Source: Ceratothoa steindachneri (taxonomy: Eukaryota; Arthropoda; Malacostraca; Isopoda; Cymothoidae). Taken from it: a stretch of DNA of 64,000 bases. Location of the stretch: positions 200,358,736-200,422,735 of the forward strand of contig OZ018319.1 of the NCBI GenBank assembly GCA_963969495.1, written 5' to 3'. Below, in pieces: positions 41,291-53,754 of this stretch; positions within the stretch are counted from its first letter, which is position 1, and every line of letters begins with the position of its first letter. The notes beneath the pieces are model-generated. The model had not been told where the DNA came from, searched no databases, and saw nothing but the letters and a program-made list of their open reading frames with translations. The translations under genes were made by a program, and so were the position numbers.

Positions 41291-44200
41291 GATTGCTTAG
41301 AGAATAACTCTAGAGCCCGAAAAAAGGGGCTTGATAGAACACTCTAGACCCGGGGTGGGAAGAGCCTTGCCGCGAGCGAATTTTCGCCCGCGAGCCCAAT
41401 TTTCATCGCCCCCTGAGTGATAAACATATTTTTAGGCACAAATATATCCCTATCCCACCTTCCGTGGTGGCAGTCAATAAAAATGTTGCGTATTATTTAC
41501 TTTTAGATATTAATGCACCAGTATATCACAACATGTAGTAAATTTAAACAACATTTACAAAGATACAAGAGTCAAATTTTATTTATCGCCGCCGACTTCA
41601 TTAGAAATTTTCGTCCACGTCACCCAAAAGCTTCCCCACCCCCGCTCTCGACTATTCCTGAAGAGTTCAAATTATAAAGAGAAGGGCGCAGAAACTAATC
41701 GCGTGGCTTGGAAACTCCGTCCCAATTTAAATCATATAAATGAAAATTATGGATTTTATGATAATATCGTACAAATACTTTCTAGTCTAAATTTTCGCAA
41801 AAAAGTGTTATTACTCAATTATTTCTTTGACAAAGTTGGAATTTTGTCTTTATTAATACATTCGTCTCAATTCTCCTAAATTATGTTACCCTGCCCTAAA
41901 CGGTTCATGAATTAAGGAGCAAATTTGTATCATTAGGTAGGAGTAGGGATAATTTCTGAAGCAAGTGTATTTCCGGGACATCTCGCTTGCCCCCCCCCCC
42001 CGGCCGAATGCCACTCCACTCGTGTCGTTCGTTAAGAGCCGCCACGAAGCCGAAGAAATAGCCCCTTTGGACACTCCGGATCGTGCGCCAGAGGCGTCTG
42101 TGTCCAAGGAGCCATCTTGCTCTCCTGAACGACCTCCAGATGCCTCCTTGACAGCACTTCCCTCACGACAGCGACCACAAAAAAACAAAGGCATCGCCTG
42201 ACTCCCACCCCACCCCAGCCCCGCCTGGACTAGAGTAAGGTGGGGGTAGCAGAGATGGCTTTCAACCCTCCCCTACGCCTGAATCCAAGCAGGATCAAAC
42301 AGAGCCGTGTCCGAGGATTCCAGAAGGACCCGGGAGAGAATTACGGGACTTGATTCATACTCGAATCAGTTGCAAGGAGCCCCGGTGGTACCTGACCCAT
42401 TAAAAAGGGATGGATCGGCTAGAGACGTTTTGTTATTCAGAAAGGTTTGTGACAGAAGGGATGAAGTTGGGAGAGTGAAAATGCGCGGAAGATAAATAGC
42501 TGAGTGAACGAAAGCGGGGCCGCGGGATGGAGGGTGGTGCGCTTCTCTTCTCAGCCTATCCCGCGTTCCATTAGAGAGGGAAGCGCACCTCTCCATTGGC
42601 GCGGTTTAGGATTCTTGGATGTGGGTCATCATCGCATTGCAATCGCGAGACCTGCGTCTTTGACCACATCCTCGCTACTGGATAATAATATTACACCCTC
42701 CACCCCCACACAATCCCGACCATCTTTCTGGCTCCCCGAGATCGCATTTTCGCCTACAATACCAGTTTTATTTTATCGCTTCTACCGTCTCCCCATTTAT
42801 TCATTTAAGATCCGACCTTTACTAGTAACTTTCGACACCCCCTCATCCCCCAGTAAGGAACCAAAATGCGGAGAGCTACGCCTCCTCACCACCTATGACT
42901 ACGTCCCTCTCACACATTTCAGCTCCCTAACTTTATCACTGTTCATCTATTTTCCAAAACTTGGGCGTAAAATCTTCCGTTTCCTGCTTCTAAAAATCCA
43001 CTCCTTCAAAGGAGTAAAAAGGAGAGGATCTTAATAAGGATTCCATCTACAAAGGTGACGACAGCTGTCGCCTCCATTTCAAATCGGCCCTTTTCGCCCG
43101 GGACTGATAATGGGGACAAGGCCAGCCGTCGAAACGCGCCCGAGTTCAGGTCGATTGAACGAAGACCATCGAGAATAGCCGTCCTTCGCGTTTAGACGCG
43201 ACGCACCTTCTCTAATCATTATTTAACTGCTACGAAACGCGCCCACGCGCACTCATAACGGAGTACGAGAGTCCCCCCCCTCCACCCTCATTTACACAAA
43301 GTTTGCTACGGTTTGCCTCCCTACGCCCCTACATTCTGAAAATGCTGCACTCGCCCATTGGTGCGCAGTGAGCCGAGGTTTCCCCATCTGGCGGACGAAT
43401 ATTTCCCGCTTGTCCACCACATGTTGTTGACCCAAAGAGTGTATGGACACATTGGAGAACGGAGGGGAGGCGAAGGAAGGAGGAATTCGCGGGAGAGGAG
43501 AGACGCCCACAGCCGAATCGAGACAGGGCCAACCCAGTCAAGGGGAGCAACAGACGCACGCACAAACTGTCCCAGGAAAATACTCACTTTGCAGAAGCAA
43601 CGCATGAGCCGCGCTATCTAGAGCGACCGGGAAATTTGCAGTGGTGGAGAGTGACGTGACGGCCTCCCATTTCGCTGGCGGACTGACGACTGACGGAAAC
43701 TTTGAAACACTGGCGGAATAAGCGCCGACGGAAGCGATTTTCAGCCGTCACCCGAACCGTCACTAACCCGAAAAGCAAAGACCTTCGGCAAATAATGTTT
43801 CCATCAGTCGTCAGCGAAACGGGAGTCCGTCACTGCAAATTTGTATTATTATTACACGAGGTTAAGAAACACCGTTTCACTTACTCGATAACCTGGGGGC
43901 GAGGTTAGTTACTTAGTTGTCCCCACTCGCCTCTTATAAATTGCTTGCAAGATCCCGACAGAATAATGAAATTCACACAAATATCAGAAGGGCCAAGCGC
44001 TGACAAGGCAACAAGACGGTAGTATTGTGTTTAGCAAACAACCATCGATCGGAGAGGGAACTTTCGGTGGACCAAAGGAAGGGCATACCTTTTTTCTTGC
44101 GTGTTCAGGACCCCCCGCCCTCCGGGGGAGGGGTATAAGATACAGCGGGGTAGCGATTGCCTGTGATGACGTGGATAGGCTGAAGTTGCCTGCACTCACA

Positions 44201-44760
44201 TGTCAGGCCACATTGCCATTGAGCTTTAACCATATAGGATGGTGACGGCGTCGCCACCTTACATATATGTGTACTGGAGGAAGGGGAACAGAGACAACGG
44301 CGCAACACACCCCATACCTAATACTGGCGGGGATGATATTTTTTATGGGGGGTAAATGACAGGGCGAGTACCCGAGGTGGCAGTGCAATTTAAAAGGAGA
44401 ACATGGGTAAATAAGAGAGGGGCGAACCGATAAGTGATATAGTGGACCACCGTGTGGTATTCCTTTTCTTTTGTCCAAGTTATCCATTCAAATGTTCCTA
44501 TTTCTAACGTCGGAACTACTACTACTTTCCTTCCCACTGTACCATTCTTAACTAACGACAGCTTGAGGATATCACTCATATTTTCAAGCGGTCTTTCAAT
44601 TCTTTCCAAACCAGCCATCACTTCTCGTTTCGCCCTTCACTTCGGGAAAGATCTAACACATGGCCGAAGTGGATTACCGTACACTTGTCAACGTTGAAAT
44701 GCATCTACCATCTTACTAATCATTTGTCTACTCTAAGTCTTGTATAAGTTTTTGTTAGGA
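41291..44760. other. unassigned sequence, partly GC-rich
   Basis: No gene or element is recognised. There are C runs at 41,989-42,002 and a GC-richer section at 42,000-43,700 with several open but featureless frames. I find no domain motif and no convincing exon boundaries. Confidence 0.45.
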
Positions 44761-44767
44761 CTGGTAT

Positions 44768-44876
44768 GGATGGTTACGCCAGTTTACGGCTGGTAACGTT
44801 GCCTGATACGACTGGTGAGGAAGATTACGCCAGTTTACGGCTGGTAACGTCGTCTGTTACGACTGGAGAAGGCAAG
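44768..44876 (+). repeat. tandem duplication, about 54-60 bp, two units
   Basis: The block TTACGCCAGTTTACGGCTGG followed by TAACGT and a TACGACTGG block occurs twice in a row (near 44,775 and 44,826). The frame across it stays open and repeats YASLRLVT, but nothing else suggests a gene. Confidence 0.8.
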
Positions 44877-45779
44877 ATGCTCAACAGGGTAGGAGAGGAG
44901 CAGTCGCTTGAAGGTGTAAATCGATGTCGAATTACACGGGACAGAAGGACGTAATAAGACAACTTCAAGGTGGTGGATTTATGTCTGAGACGCTCTTGCT
45001 CTCTCACAAGATTTTTTATATGTTCATTTCAAGTGGTTGTGGTTACATAAAATATTATACATAGTAGGAGGGTTTTTTTATAATAATGGTCGTTATATTT
45101 GTGACTTAGTTACTAAGTTTTTTAGATTTTTACAATTGTGTCAATGGTTAAATAGAACATTGAACACAGTGGGATAGTTTTTACAATAACTATCCAGTTA
45201 ACTTTATCATAAAGTTAATGGGGCGGAAATTTCTGACAACTGAGTCAATGTGAATACATTTTGAAGATAGACGGCGGTTTTAAAGAATTCTGCTACTTAA
45301 GAGGGAAAATTGCTGGTTGTTGCCATAGGGGTTGGCTGATTGCTGGTTGTTGCCATGGGGGTTGGCTGGTTTTAGCTTCGGAAGGTAATGTACATTTGTG
45401 TGAATTTCTGAGTTCTTATTTCAGGCCTATCTAATACTTTTAATTATTATTATTAACATTATTATTATCATCATTACAATCATTATTTATTATTATTATA
45501 ATATAGTAGAATTGGAGTTTGATTAAAGGTCAGGATGCAATCCTAACATTTTTTAGTCACAACCATTATATTACTACCAAGTTTCATGCCACATAAATTT
45601 TTAAATCTTACACAATCAATTTGTGCTACATAGTTTATATGTATATTAAACAAGGTCAACAAACCTAAGTCGCGTGCTCCCAATTATTTCAATAATTAAA
45701 AAAAAACAAAATTAACAAACATCATCTGACTTATAGAGTTTGCATGCACGCGACTAAAAATTAATGGTATTAGAAGAGA
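44877..45779. other. unassigned AT-rich sequence with a short duplication
   Basis: No gene recognised. TTGCTGGTTGTTGCCATAGG followed by GGTTGGCTG is repeated directly at 45,308-45,370 (two units of about 32 bp). A TTA/ATT-rich patch lies at 45,438-45,500. Confidence 0.6.
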
Positions 45780-47166
45780 TTTCTGAAGAAGGCCGCGAGT
45801 GACTAATACCTATGATGAGCTATTTCCATTCACAACTCTTTGATGCCCACTTTTCCGGCGTCTTCAATCCTTTGCTGTAAAGCTGCTCCCTAATCTGAGG
45901 CAGATTTTAGCTTCATTAAAATTCTTTTGTGTGTTGCAAACTCGATAGAAACTGCATCTACAGCGTAATCTCGGTTAAGCTGGGATCATTTTGTGGCGGA
46001 AAAGTAAAAAAAATAATTAAGCACGAGCGTCCCCGTCAGAAGCCGTGTTGTGTGATTTATTAAATTATTTACCTACCGATGCTCCAAAGTCCTCTCGCTA
46101 ACAATAGACTCCGAAGTAAGGGAGATGGGGCGATAATTTCCAGGACAGTCTTTATTCGTTTTTGAAAATTCCCGTTACAGTTTCCGATTTGAATTCCAAA
46201 GGAACTTTTCCTCGCAAAAAGACTTTTTGAAAATTATACAAAGGGGTTTTAAAAGTTCGCTTTCTAATTCTTTAAGGTGGATCGAATTGGTTTTTACTGT
46301 GACCCAGCGATTTGGACATTTTCGCTTTCGGTTATTTCAATAGTTGATCGAGTAAGTAGTGCTGTCTTCGCAAAATTGATTACGACTTGTGTCGTAGGTA
46401 AGTTATTTGCATCTTCGACGGAAAAACATTCAAACTATTCCTTTAATATCTTTACCATGTGGTTAGGATCGTTACTAAGGATACCCTCGATATCCTGAAG
46501 GGGCTAGTTCCTTTTCTCATTTCTTAATTTGCATTTTACATGGCGACCATGATAAGGGGTTTCAAATCTCGACACAAGTTCTGGTATTCAAATTTTTAAT
46601 CGTTTACGTTCCCTCATCGACTTTTAATTTTATTATAGTGAAAAAGAACTTTGGGAATCATTATACATTACCCGGTAGCTTTCAATGTTTAAATTGTTTT
46701 ATAAATTTTAAAAAAATTAAGTGAGAAAAATATCGAAATTAGAAGATTTAAAATTTGAGATGAGATCTCGTACATTTTTAGGAATATTTAGATTGAATCG
46801 AATTATATTATGCGCGCCAACATGAAATTTCCACTAATATCTTCCTATTTGTTAAAATTAAGTCAAAGATATTCATTCAGGTGTCGAATACTTTTTGATG
46901 AAGGAATTTATCATTTATAAATTATAGACGCCGATTTACCGCAGTTTCATTTAGAAAAGCTACGTCCCGATGATCGCCGAAACCTTGGTAGACAAACCGT
47001 TGGGTCAACAACCCCTAACCCTCATTTTACTACCAATATTAAATCTAGCAAGAGCATCAGCTAATTTACTAATGGCTAGAAGCTCTATCAGATCCATATT
47101 ATTCCTCAACTGATGCTATGCTCTCAACACATTGTTTTAAAAATCAAGCAGAAACAATATCACAAT
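45780..47166 (-). pseudogene. LINE reverse-transcriptase relic (CR1-like)
   Basis: On the minus strand, the block from about 46,230 to 46,080 reads GKVPLEFKSETVTGIFKN and, one frame away, GNYRPISLTS. These are the consecutive finger motifs of CR1/Jockey-type RTs (K.P..WK...V.PI.K and NYRPISLT). The remaining sequence has stops and frameshifts with no clear catalytic motif. Only the finger segment is well supported; the outer limits are rough. The region is cut at 47,167 by the target duplication of the next LINE copy. Confidence 0.5.
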
Positions 47167-47169
47167 CTC

Positions 47170-47181
<12 letters not shown>
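47167..47181. repeat. target-site duplication, left (15 bp)
   Basis: CTCATGCTTTATATA, matching 50,643-50,657. It merges with a (TA)n run at 47,175-47,218. Confidence 0.85.
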
Positions 47182-47222
<41 letters not shown>

Positions 47223-47462
47223 TTTAGGAGCCTATCTGGCGACTACCCACGGGCATAGGTCGTCGCAATCACGACAGCCTAGCACTAGGCTACTTTAAAA
47301 TAAGAATATGAAAAAACAACAATAAAAAAGAAAAATGGCAACAATTAGGAAGCAGGGGACGGCGTCAGGGGGAGCCCCCCCCCGCCCGGGGCAAGAGCGT
47401 GCGACCTACAAAGAAAACAACAACAAAACCTAGTTAAATAAAGGGGGAAGGCCGGCATCCCC

Positions 47463-48630
47463 CTAAAAGGCTAGAAGAACACCAGTCAATGTGCACGAAC
47501 TCGTCCCGAGTACAAGGGACAGGCGATAGCGACCCCGCCCATCCGGGTACCGGGACAGGTAAAGTGCGCCGAGATCGCACAGTCTAGGACATTCAACAAG
47601 AATGTGGCGAACAGTCTGGGGTACAACGCAGTGTTCACAGTAGGGCGCTGGCGAGCGCTCCATCAAATGGCGGTGCGTCTCGCGAGTGTGTCCAATTCGG
47701 AGACGATAGAAAGAATTCTGAAGCTATCGCATAATTGAGGGGTAGGTACTTGGGAACAGTCGCGGCGCAATGGCATGCAACTTTAAGTTCACTTCGACCG
47801 TCTCCCATCATCTTTAACAAGCACCCCGGAGAGCTGCCCGTATTCCTGCCATGTAGTTGGTGTGAGGAAGAGCAAAACACTGGTCCGGTTGCAGAGTCCG
47901 CGCCCTCATTTCCCGCAATTCTTACATTTCCAGGAACCCAGCAGAAGATAATCTTGACATCCGCCCGGGTTGAGAAAACCATGGAGTAACGGATATCGCG
48001 AACCAGGGGATGCAGAGATTCCAATACACCGAGAGCACTCAGGCGGCTTTGAGAGTCGCTATAGATCACAATGCAGTCTCCGAACCAGGCACGTCGAGTA
48101 ATCTCCAGTACCGAGTGGTGTATTGCCACTAGCTCGGCCGTGAAGATAGACGCAGCGCCTGGCAGAGCCCCACTGACTCTTAACAGAGGGGATGCGGCGT
48201 GGAAACCGACCCCCTTTTCGGACTTGGAGCCATCCGTCTTCACTGGCACGGTAGCAGCGTGACAAGCGGTGTGCTCCAAAATGGTCGAACGCAATACTCT
48301 CGGTGTTGTAAAAGTTTTGGGAGTAGAGGCGTGGCGAAAAATAGCCAAACGTCTCTCGGCGGCATGGGCACCGTCGAAATCAACAGCGGATGCAGTGAGA
48401 GCTGTTGGCGATTGTGGGAGGCGCCGGGATCGCGCGTACAGGCGAATAATGCACTGTACACAGCGGAGAGCGAGTAGCATCTCCCCAGCATCAACTAGTA
48501 GGCTGGCAATGGGGAAAGTGCGGAAGGCACCGGTCGCCAGGCGAAGAACGGTGTGGTGGATCGAGTCCACCTTACGCAATACACGCTCAGCTGCGGATGC
48601 AGGAAAACCGAAACCTGTGCGCTTCGGCAT
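47463..48630 (-). pseudogene. ORF2 C-terminal half of LINE copy 7
   Basis: An uninterrupted frame of 331 codons (47,635-48,630) covers the RT thumb and RNase H: ERVLRKVDSIHHTVLRLATG, VKTDGSKSEKG with the first aspartate, FTAELVAIHHSVLEI, CIVIYSDSQSRLSALG and FCWVPGNVRIAGNEGAD with the last. The frame then shifts to the C-terminal piece MERSPAPYCEHCVVPQTVRH (47,463-47,666), which keeps the C, C, H and C of the zinc motif. All RNase H catalytic residues are present, so this domain is better preserved than in copy 4. Confidence 0.85.
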
Positions 48631-48849
48631 AGCGAGAGGCGCGGACCAATGCGTGTTGGAGTCGACATCTGAGCCGCGCCAAAAGAGATCGAAAGGTCGT
48701 CCACGTAGAGCGTAGCGAGAACATCTTCCGGCAGCACCGAGGTGATGCCGTTGATGCTCAGGGAAAAGAGTGTGACACTGAGGACACTTCCCTGCGGGAC
48801 ACCCTCTTCCTGCTCCATTGGGCCGAAGAGGGCTCCACCCACTCGTACT

Positions 48850-49760
48850 CCTTTCAGAAAATCCATGGTACAGTGCGGCGTCACACTCACTGGCGTGCCA
48901 TCAAGTGTCCGAAGGACTCTAATCATGGCCGCCTCGGAGGGATTCGACGCATTCGGCAAAAGGCTTCCGTCCGAGAAATGGGTCACCTTCGGCTCTCTAC
49001 CAATCACACTAGCTAAAGCTCTCCTCTGATGGATCATGTTGCCCTTAGCGAACATGCTGCCATCAGTGGAGAGAATAACCAGGAAGCGTTTGAAGCTAGC
49101 GGTCTCGAAAACGCTTTATAGTCTCTGAATGAGGGACCCCGACGTAATCGAGGCTCCGCTCTGTGCACTTGGTACTTTTGGTCTTTGTCAAAGACTCCGC
49201 ACCCGGAGGAAGCAGCGGGGCCGGACGTGCCGATCCTAGCTTGGTCGCTTACCAAAATGGCAGCAGACCTATCCGTCCCCGCAGCCCCCGCGAATGGAAA
49301 GGAGCCCCCGAGTCTTTTTAGTCTCTTTTTGTTGTTTTTCTTTTTAGGAGAGGATGGCGGGGAATGAACCCTCTTCTCCCCTCCGCTAGCAGGAGCCCCC
49401 AGGCCAGATAGACCGGCCTCAGCAAGGTCCTACTCCCAGATGGAGAATGTCCTGGAAATCGTAGAGGCACCGGTCGGAGGAGGAGATCCCTCCCTTCCTT
49501 GAACTGCCTTGGAAATCCTAGCGGTTTGAGGAGGACCTCGCATAGGAGCGGACTCGAGTTCGGTGCTTGGCGCCTAGCCGGATTCGCTTTCATGGAAGGC
49601 CCTACCGTCTGAGGCTGGGTTACCTCAAGGACCATGTCTATCTCGGGTGGGGCCTCCATTTGGCCATCACCCCCAAGGACATCACAAGTCCTATTGGCAG
49701 CAGTGTCATTAGTCTTGACCCCCGCTAGGTTTAGTATTCTAGCCAGCAGGTCATTTGAGG
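48850..49760 (-). pseudogene. ORF1 part of LINE copy 7
   Basis: The middle of ORF1 is intact in one frame: MIHQRRALASVIGREPKVTH, NASNPSEAAMIRVLRTLDGT and PVSVTPHCTMDFLKG, which then runs directly into ORF2 residues RVGGALFGPMEQEEGVPQGS. The junction fuses ORF1 to the RT without a frameshift. The N-terminal Ser/Pro-rich part follows at higher coordinates in other frames. The zinc-knuckle part of ORF1 is among the deleted sequence. Confidence 0.8.
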
Positions 49761-50642
49761 GAAGCGACCGATATGGCCTGGCTTCCCTCTCCCTCTAAGA
49801 AGGTTTGCCCTACCGAGCCGCTTCAATGGGAAGCGGTCAGCTATGGGCTGCCTGCTGGCTTTATTGAGTCCCCTTGGAAAGTAATGGGGGGACTGCCGCT
49901 GGAAAGAGGGAGGTGCTCTTTCTTGGCAGTCCCCTTAGAAAGTAAAGGGGGGACTGCCGCTGGAAAGAGGGAGGCGCCCGAAGCCACCTCCACACAAATG
50001 GGTGAGGGGAAGTCAACCTACACTCGTAGGCGAAGGAGAGTGAGCCTCCTCTCCAGTTAGAGAAATTTGGAGTCCCCTGCGCAATCACAGGGGTGGGGGG
50101 GCGCATTTTTTCTGTGGAACTGCCCGGAGGTCGCTCCATTGATTGTGAGCGGGAAAGGTTTTTTTTCTTTAAATTTGAATCATGGTGTCCCTAAATTTCT
50201 CGCGGCATGCACACGCTCATCACCTCTCGCAGTAGCCCACCTTACAAGGGGTCCGTACATGCCTGGCAGAGTCAGATGCCGCCAATCAAGACCACCCCTC
50301 CCGCCTGGTGGCCTGGCGGCTCCACCTTGGACGCGGCGTAAAATTGATAAGAGTGTGAAGAGAGAAGGAAAAGGGATGTGAGGAAGGTATGGGTGGGGAT
50401 GAAGCAGGTTGTTAAAAACCCACCATCCCAAACCGGAGCTCAAGGGTTAGGGAACATTGTCCCCTCTCCCCTTAGCCCCGATCCGGGATAGTTGACTGAG
50501 AAAATAGAGGCCGGCCAGAGAAAGTTGTGGGGGATGATGTAGGGAAGAAATACAGGCTGTCTGAAAGAAGAGGCTAAGCTGGGGCCGGACGGGGCGGTGA
50601 GTCCCGTCAGCATGGTGGCCAGGAAGGAAAATCGTCGCGCCC

Positions 50643-50657
50643 CTCATGCTTTATATA
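50643..50657. repeat. target-site duplication, right (15 bp)
   Basis: CTCATGCTTTATATA, matching 47,167-47,181. Confidence 0.85.
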
Positions 50658-53594
50658 AATTCATTTTTAAAAGAATCTACTTAAATGCAATTTTTAGGTC
50701 GTATGACGCCGTTCAACTCATTTCTAACAGCTCTATAACTATCGGTATTATTTCCAGATTTGCTTTCATTTAGAAAGAATCTTATTTTCCCTAATCTTGT
50801 TTTTTAATATCACTGCTCCCTCGAATTAGAACGCAATTGCGTCTACCCCCCCCCCATTTGAGACGCTGATTTAATTTTAAATAAGCGTTCCTACCAAGTG
50901 CTGAAAAGGCAATTTTAATACTTTCCCATAATTACTTTCTCTTCAGCTACCTCCAAGAAAACCCGATTTTTAGGTTGTGGTTATACTATTTCCCAGTGAC
51001 TCAATTACGCCTAAATCACCAATAAGATCTCTATTTGCTAAAAACAAGTCTAAATTATAGCGTGCTGTAGAAGACAATTTAAAAAAAGTCAGTAAAAGCT
51101 ACACTAAATTTGTTTTCAGATTTATAAATTGCCCCATTAAAAGTCCAAATCTCCTACTAACAATCTCACTATTTCTTTCGCCCATCCTTGCACTCGGCGG
51201 CCATTTCAAACAATCACTATCATCAAATGGAGACAAAATAAATAAAAAGTTTGGGGAAAGAAAGTTGATGCTCTCTAACCCAGAAAGCAGAGCGCGAATA
51301 CCTTCGCCAACGCCAGTGTTATTAAAACTCGAACAATCATGAAACCCCATAATATCGTCGAATGTTTATTCGCATAAAAAAAAATCAATACAAAAAGCAT
51401 TACATTTTTAATATAAACAACCATTAAATTCAAATTTCTAAACATATTTACATTTAAATACAAAAGTAGTAAGAGCGCCATACAAAATGCTTATTTAAGT
51501 ATGTAAACAAAGCAGCAAAGAGGACTTTAAGCTAATCGAATAACACAAAAACGGTACAAACTAATCACTTTCACAATAATTAAACAATAAAGTGAACGCT
51601 TCAAAATGCGCACTTTCACCATCGAAAATGGATATAAATCAATGGTTATAGCGAATATCAGTTGACTGGTTAAGAAAAATAATCATTATTCTAATTGATA
51701 AGTGAAGAAAGAACCCAACATATAATATATCAAATATCGTATTCACAGGAGCCGCCTTTGGCAGACTCCTACTAATATCCACACATTGTAAATAAAGTAA
51801 AATTGCTTTTTAAACAAAGGCTAAATTGAAGCGAAACAAGCACGAGGTACGAAACCTGCGGGTTAAGCCCCAATATTCTTTAAAATGGAATCGCCGATTG
51901 AAGAACAGACGGATTCGGCAGAAACGGAGGGCGGAATAAACAGAGATCTGGAAGGAAGGGAAAAACTAGGCTGGAGTGGAATAGTGCATTTGTCCCGGAA
52001 ATCAAACAAACCGCGGACCTAAGTTCGACTCCGACTGTGACGGGGAGGGAGGGGGGGGGGGGGGGCAAGCGAGGTGGTGTGTACTGAGTGATGAGTGGGG
52101 ACCGCCCCGACCCTCTTAGCAAGGGCAGAACCGCGAGTGGCGCGGGTTGATGTTGGATGGAACGGCGTCAGTCGGGACGGAGAAGGGAGTCAGGGTTTGG
52201 GTGTATTCTATGGGAGCGAGCGGGATTCTATGGAGCAACCAGATAGTCTCAACCTTAAGTAGTGGGGTCGGGATAGGGTGTATACGCTTTCAAGAACAGG
52301 AGGGAGTGCATTAGTACTTTAAGTGCTCAATGCACTCGCTTGTTCCTGGCCGTCGATAATACAGACCCACTCTAACCTCTTTCGACTCTAGCATTTAGGA
52401 TTAATTTCTCTTTCTTTTTTCTTGCCTCTCCTTTTAGCTCCACCGAAATTGCCCTCGTTGGTTCCAACCAATCTCCCTTCCTTTAAGGAAAAAAAACCCG
52501 ACGGTTTTTGTGGGGCGAGCTAATAAGGAAAGCTTTAAACACCAGAGGGAGATCGGGGAGTCGTAGGAGAAAGACCTCTTTCCCCTTTTCAAACGGGATC
52601 CTGAGGAACGTCTGGTCAGTGGTTAATCGCAACTCCATCCGGGGTTGGCTGAGACAAAACGCCCTCGTTAACTGACCGCCCGAGCTGTGATCCGCCGCCC
52701 ATCATCACTAATGGACATCGCGCAAAGAGAAAAGAGAGAGAGAGAGAGAGACACACACACACGAGTCAAAGAGGGAGGGGGGGGGGGTCATCTGTGGGAT
52801 TTCAACGAGGCTCAAGCAGTGATCCACCATTGGCGGCGGTTACAATCCCGTAATCGACAATCGACTCACTTTGGAGGAAGAATGGAGGGGACGTAGACCC
52901 TGACCGGTGCAATAATGGATAAGCCGATTTGGGTCTCGGGATCTTCTTGGCTCGTCCCTCCCGGAACGGGGCGTAGGGAAGGACTGGACAACCAAGAAGC
53001 AAAGGAAACGACCGAAAAAAAATTCATTTAGAAAGTAGAACGACCACGGTGGGGGTGGGGGAAATTTCCGTTCTCGTAAAAAAAATCGGGGAGATGAAGG
53101 AACGTAGCCTCCACAAACTAGACTAGTTGGGGGTGACAAATCTAAACTTATCCCCACTCCCTTTTTCGGAGGGTGTGTGCCCCACCGCCTCCGCGACATT
53201 CAACAAAAGGGCAACGCTTGCAGCTTTGGGCAATGAATGGGATACCGCACATCACGATGCCATCCAGTAAGTAACCCATGCCCCTCCCCAGTCTTAGCGG
53301 ACTTTGATAAGCCATGGGATAACACAAACGGGGACCAACCCCCCAACCCTGAACTCGCGCTACGGTCGGGATTGGCCTACGAATAGGCGGCGAGAGACAC
53401 CCCATCAAGGAAAAGGCGAGGGGGGCCCTAAACCTTCCCTCGATTCTTTTAAAAGACAATCCTACCCCACCCACGCTTAACATAGAAGTGGAGGGGGGGA
53501 GATACAAAAAAGATTAAAGCGAGACAAAATGTACCTGTGATCTACGGGCTTTGAGGCCGTTGAAAACGAGTGGGAGATGGGGAATATTTTTGTT
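50658..53594. other. unassigned sequence, AT-rich then GC-rich
   Basis: No gene or element is recognised with confidence. 50,658-51,800 is AT-rich. Two adjoining minus-strand frames (51,099-51,481) may be relics of the LINE that copy 7 interrupts, but no motif is diagnostic. 51,850-53,560 is GC-richer with G runs at 52,049-52,063 and 52,779-52,788 and a GA/CA simple repeat at 52,725-52,763. Confidence 0.45.
52725..52763. repeat. (GA)n followed by (CA)n
   Basis: AGAGAGAGAGAGAGAG then ACACACACACAC, a compound microsatellite. Confidence 0.9.
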
Positions 53595-53640
53595 AGCGCC
53601 CATCTGGCGATTGCCTAGTTGGGCATAAGTTAAGTTGGGC
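53595..53640 (-). mobile_element. I-group LINE, 3'-terminal scrap
   Basis: GCCCATCTGGCGATTGCCTA and GTTGGGCATAAGTT match the last 45 bp of the family 3' UTR. The sequence after it is unrelated, so this is either a severely 5'-truncated insertion or a remnant. Confidence 0.7.
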
Positions 53641-53754
53641 GGTAAAAGCCCTAGAGGACGCTCATCTCGACGAGCTCACGTTTTCGGGTGGCTTATCTTT
53701 ACTCGTTCCTTATCATGATTCTTCTTCTTTACTTACAATCAAGACGTGAGAAAT

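Larger units (their letters stand above)
47182..50642 (-). mobile_element. I-group LINE copy 7, both ends, internally deleted
   Basis: The copy is bounded by a 15-bp target duplication. Its 3' tail is a (TA)n run rather than poly-A, followed by the 3' UTR with hairpin at 47,276-47,291. ORF2 C-terminus, RNase H and thumb occupy 47,460-48,600. Near 48,604 a block of about 300 bp is missing, and the RT core with PQGSVLSVTL and the YVDDLSISF active site follows (48,690-48,840). At about 48,848 the sequence switches to the middle of ORF1 and continues through ORF1 and the 5' UTR to the 5' end at 50,642. The whole endonuclease and half of RT are missing although both termini and the duplication are intact. 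Confidence 0.88.

Noticed and set aside
41965..42201. A Pro-rich 78-codon frame in GC-rich sequence
   Set aside because: Frames stay open by base composition, and there is no motif or exon boundary to support it.
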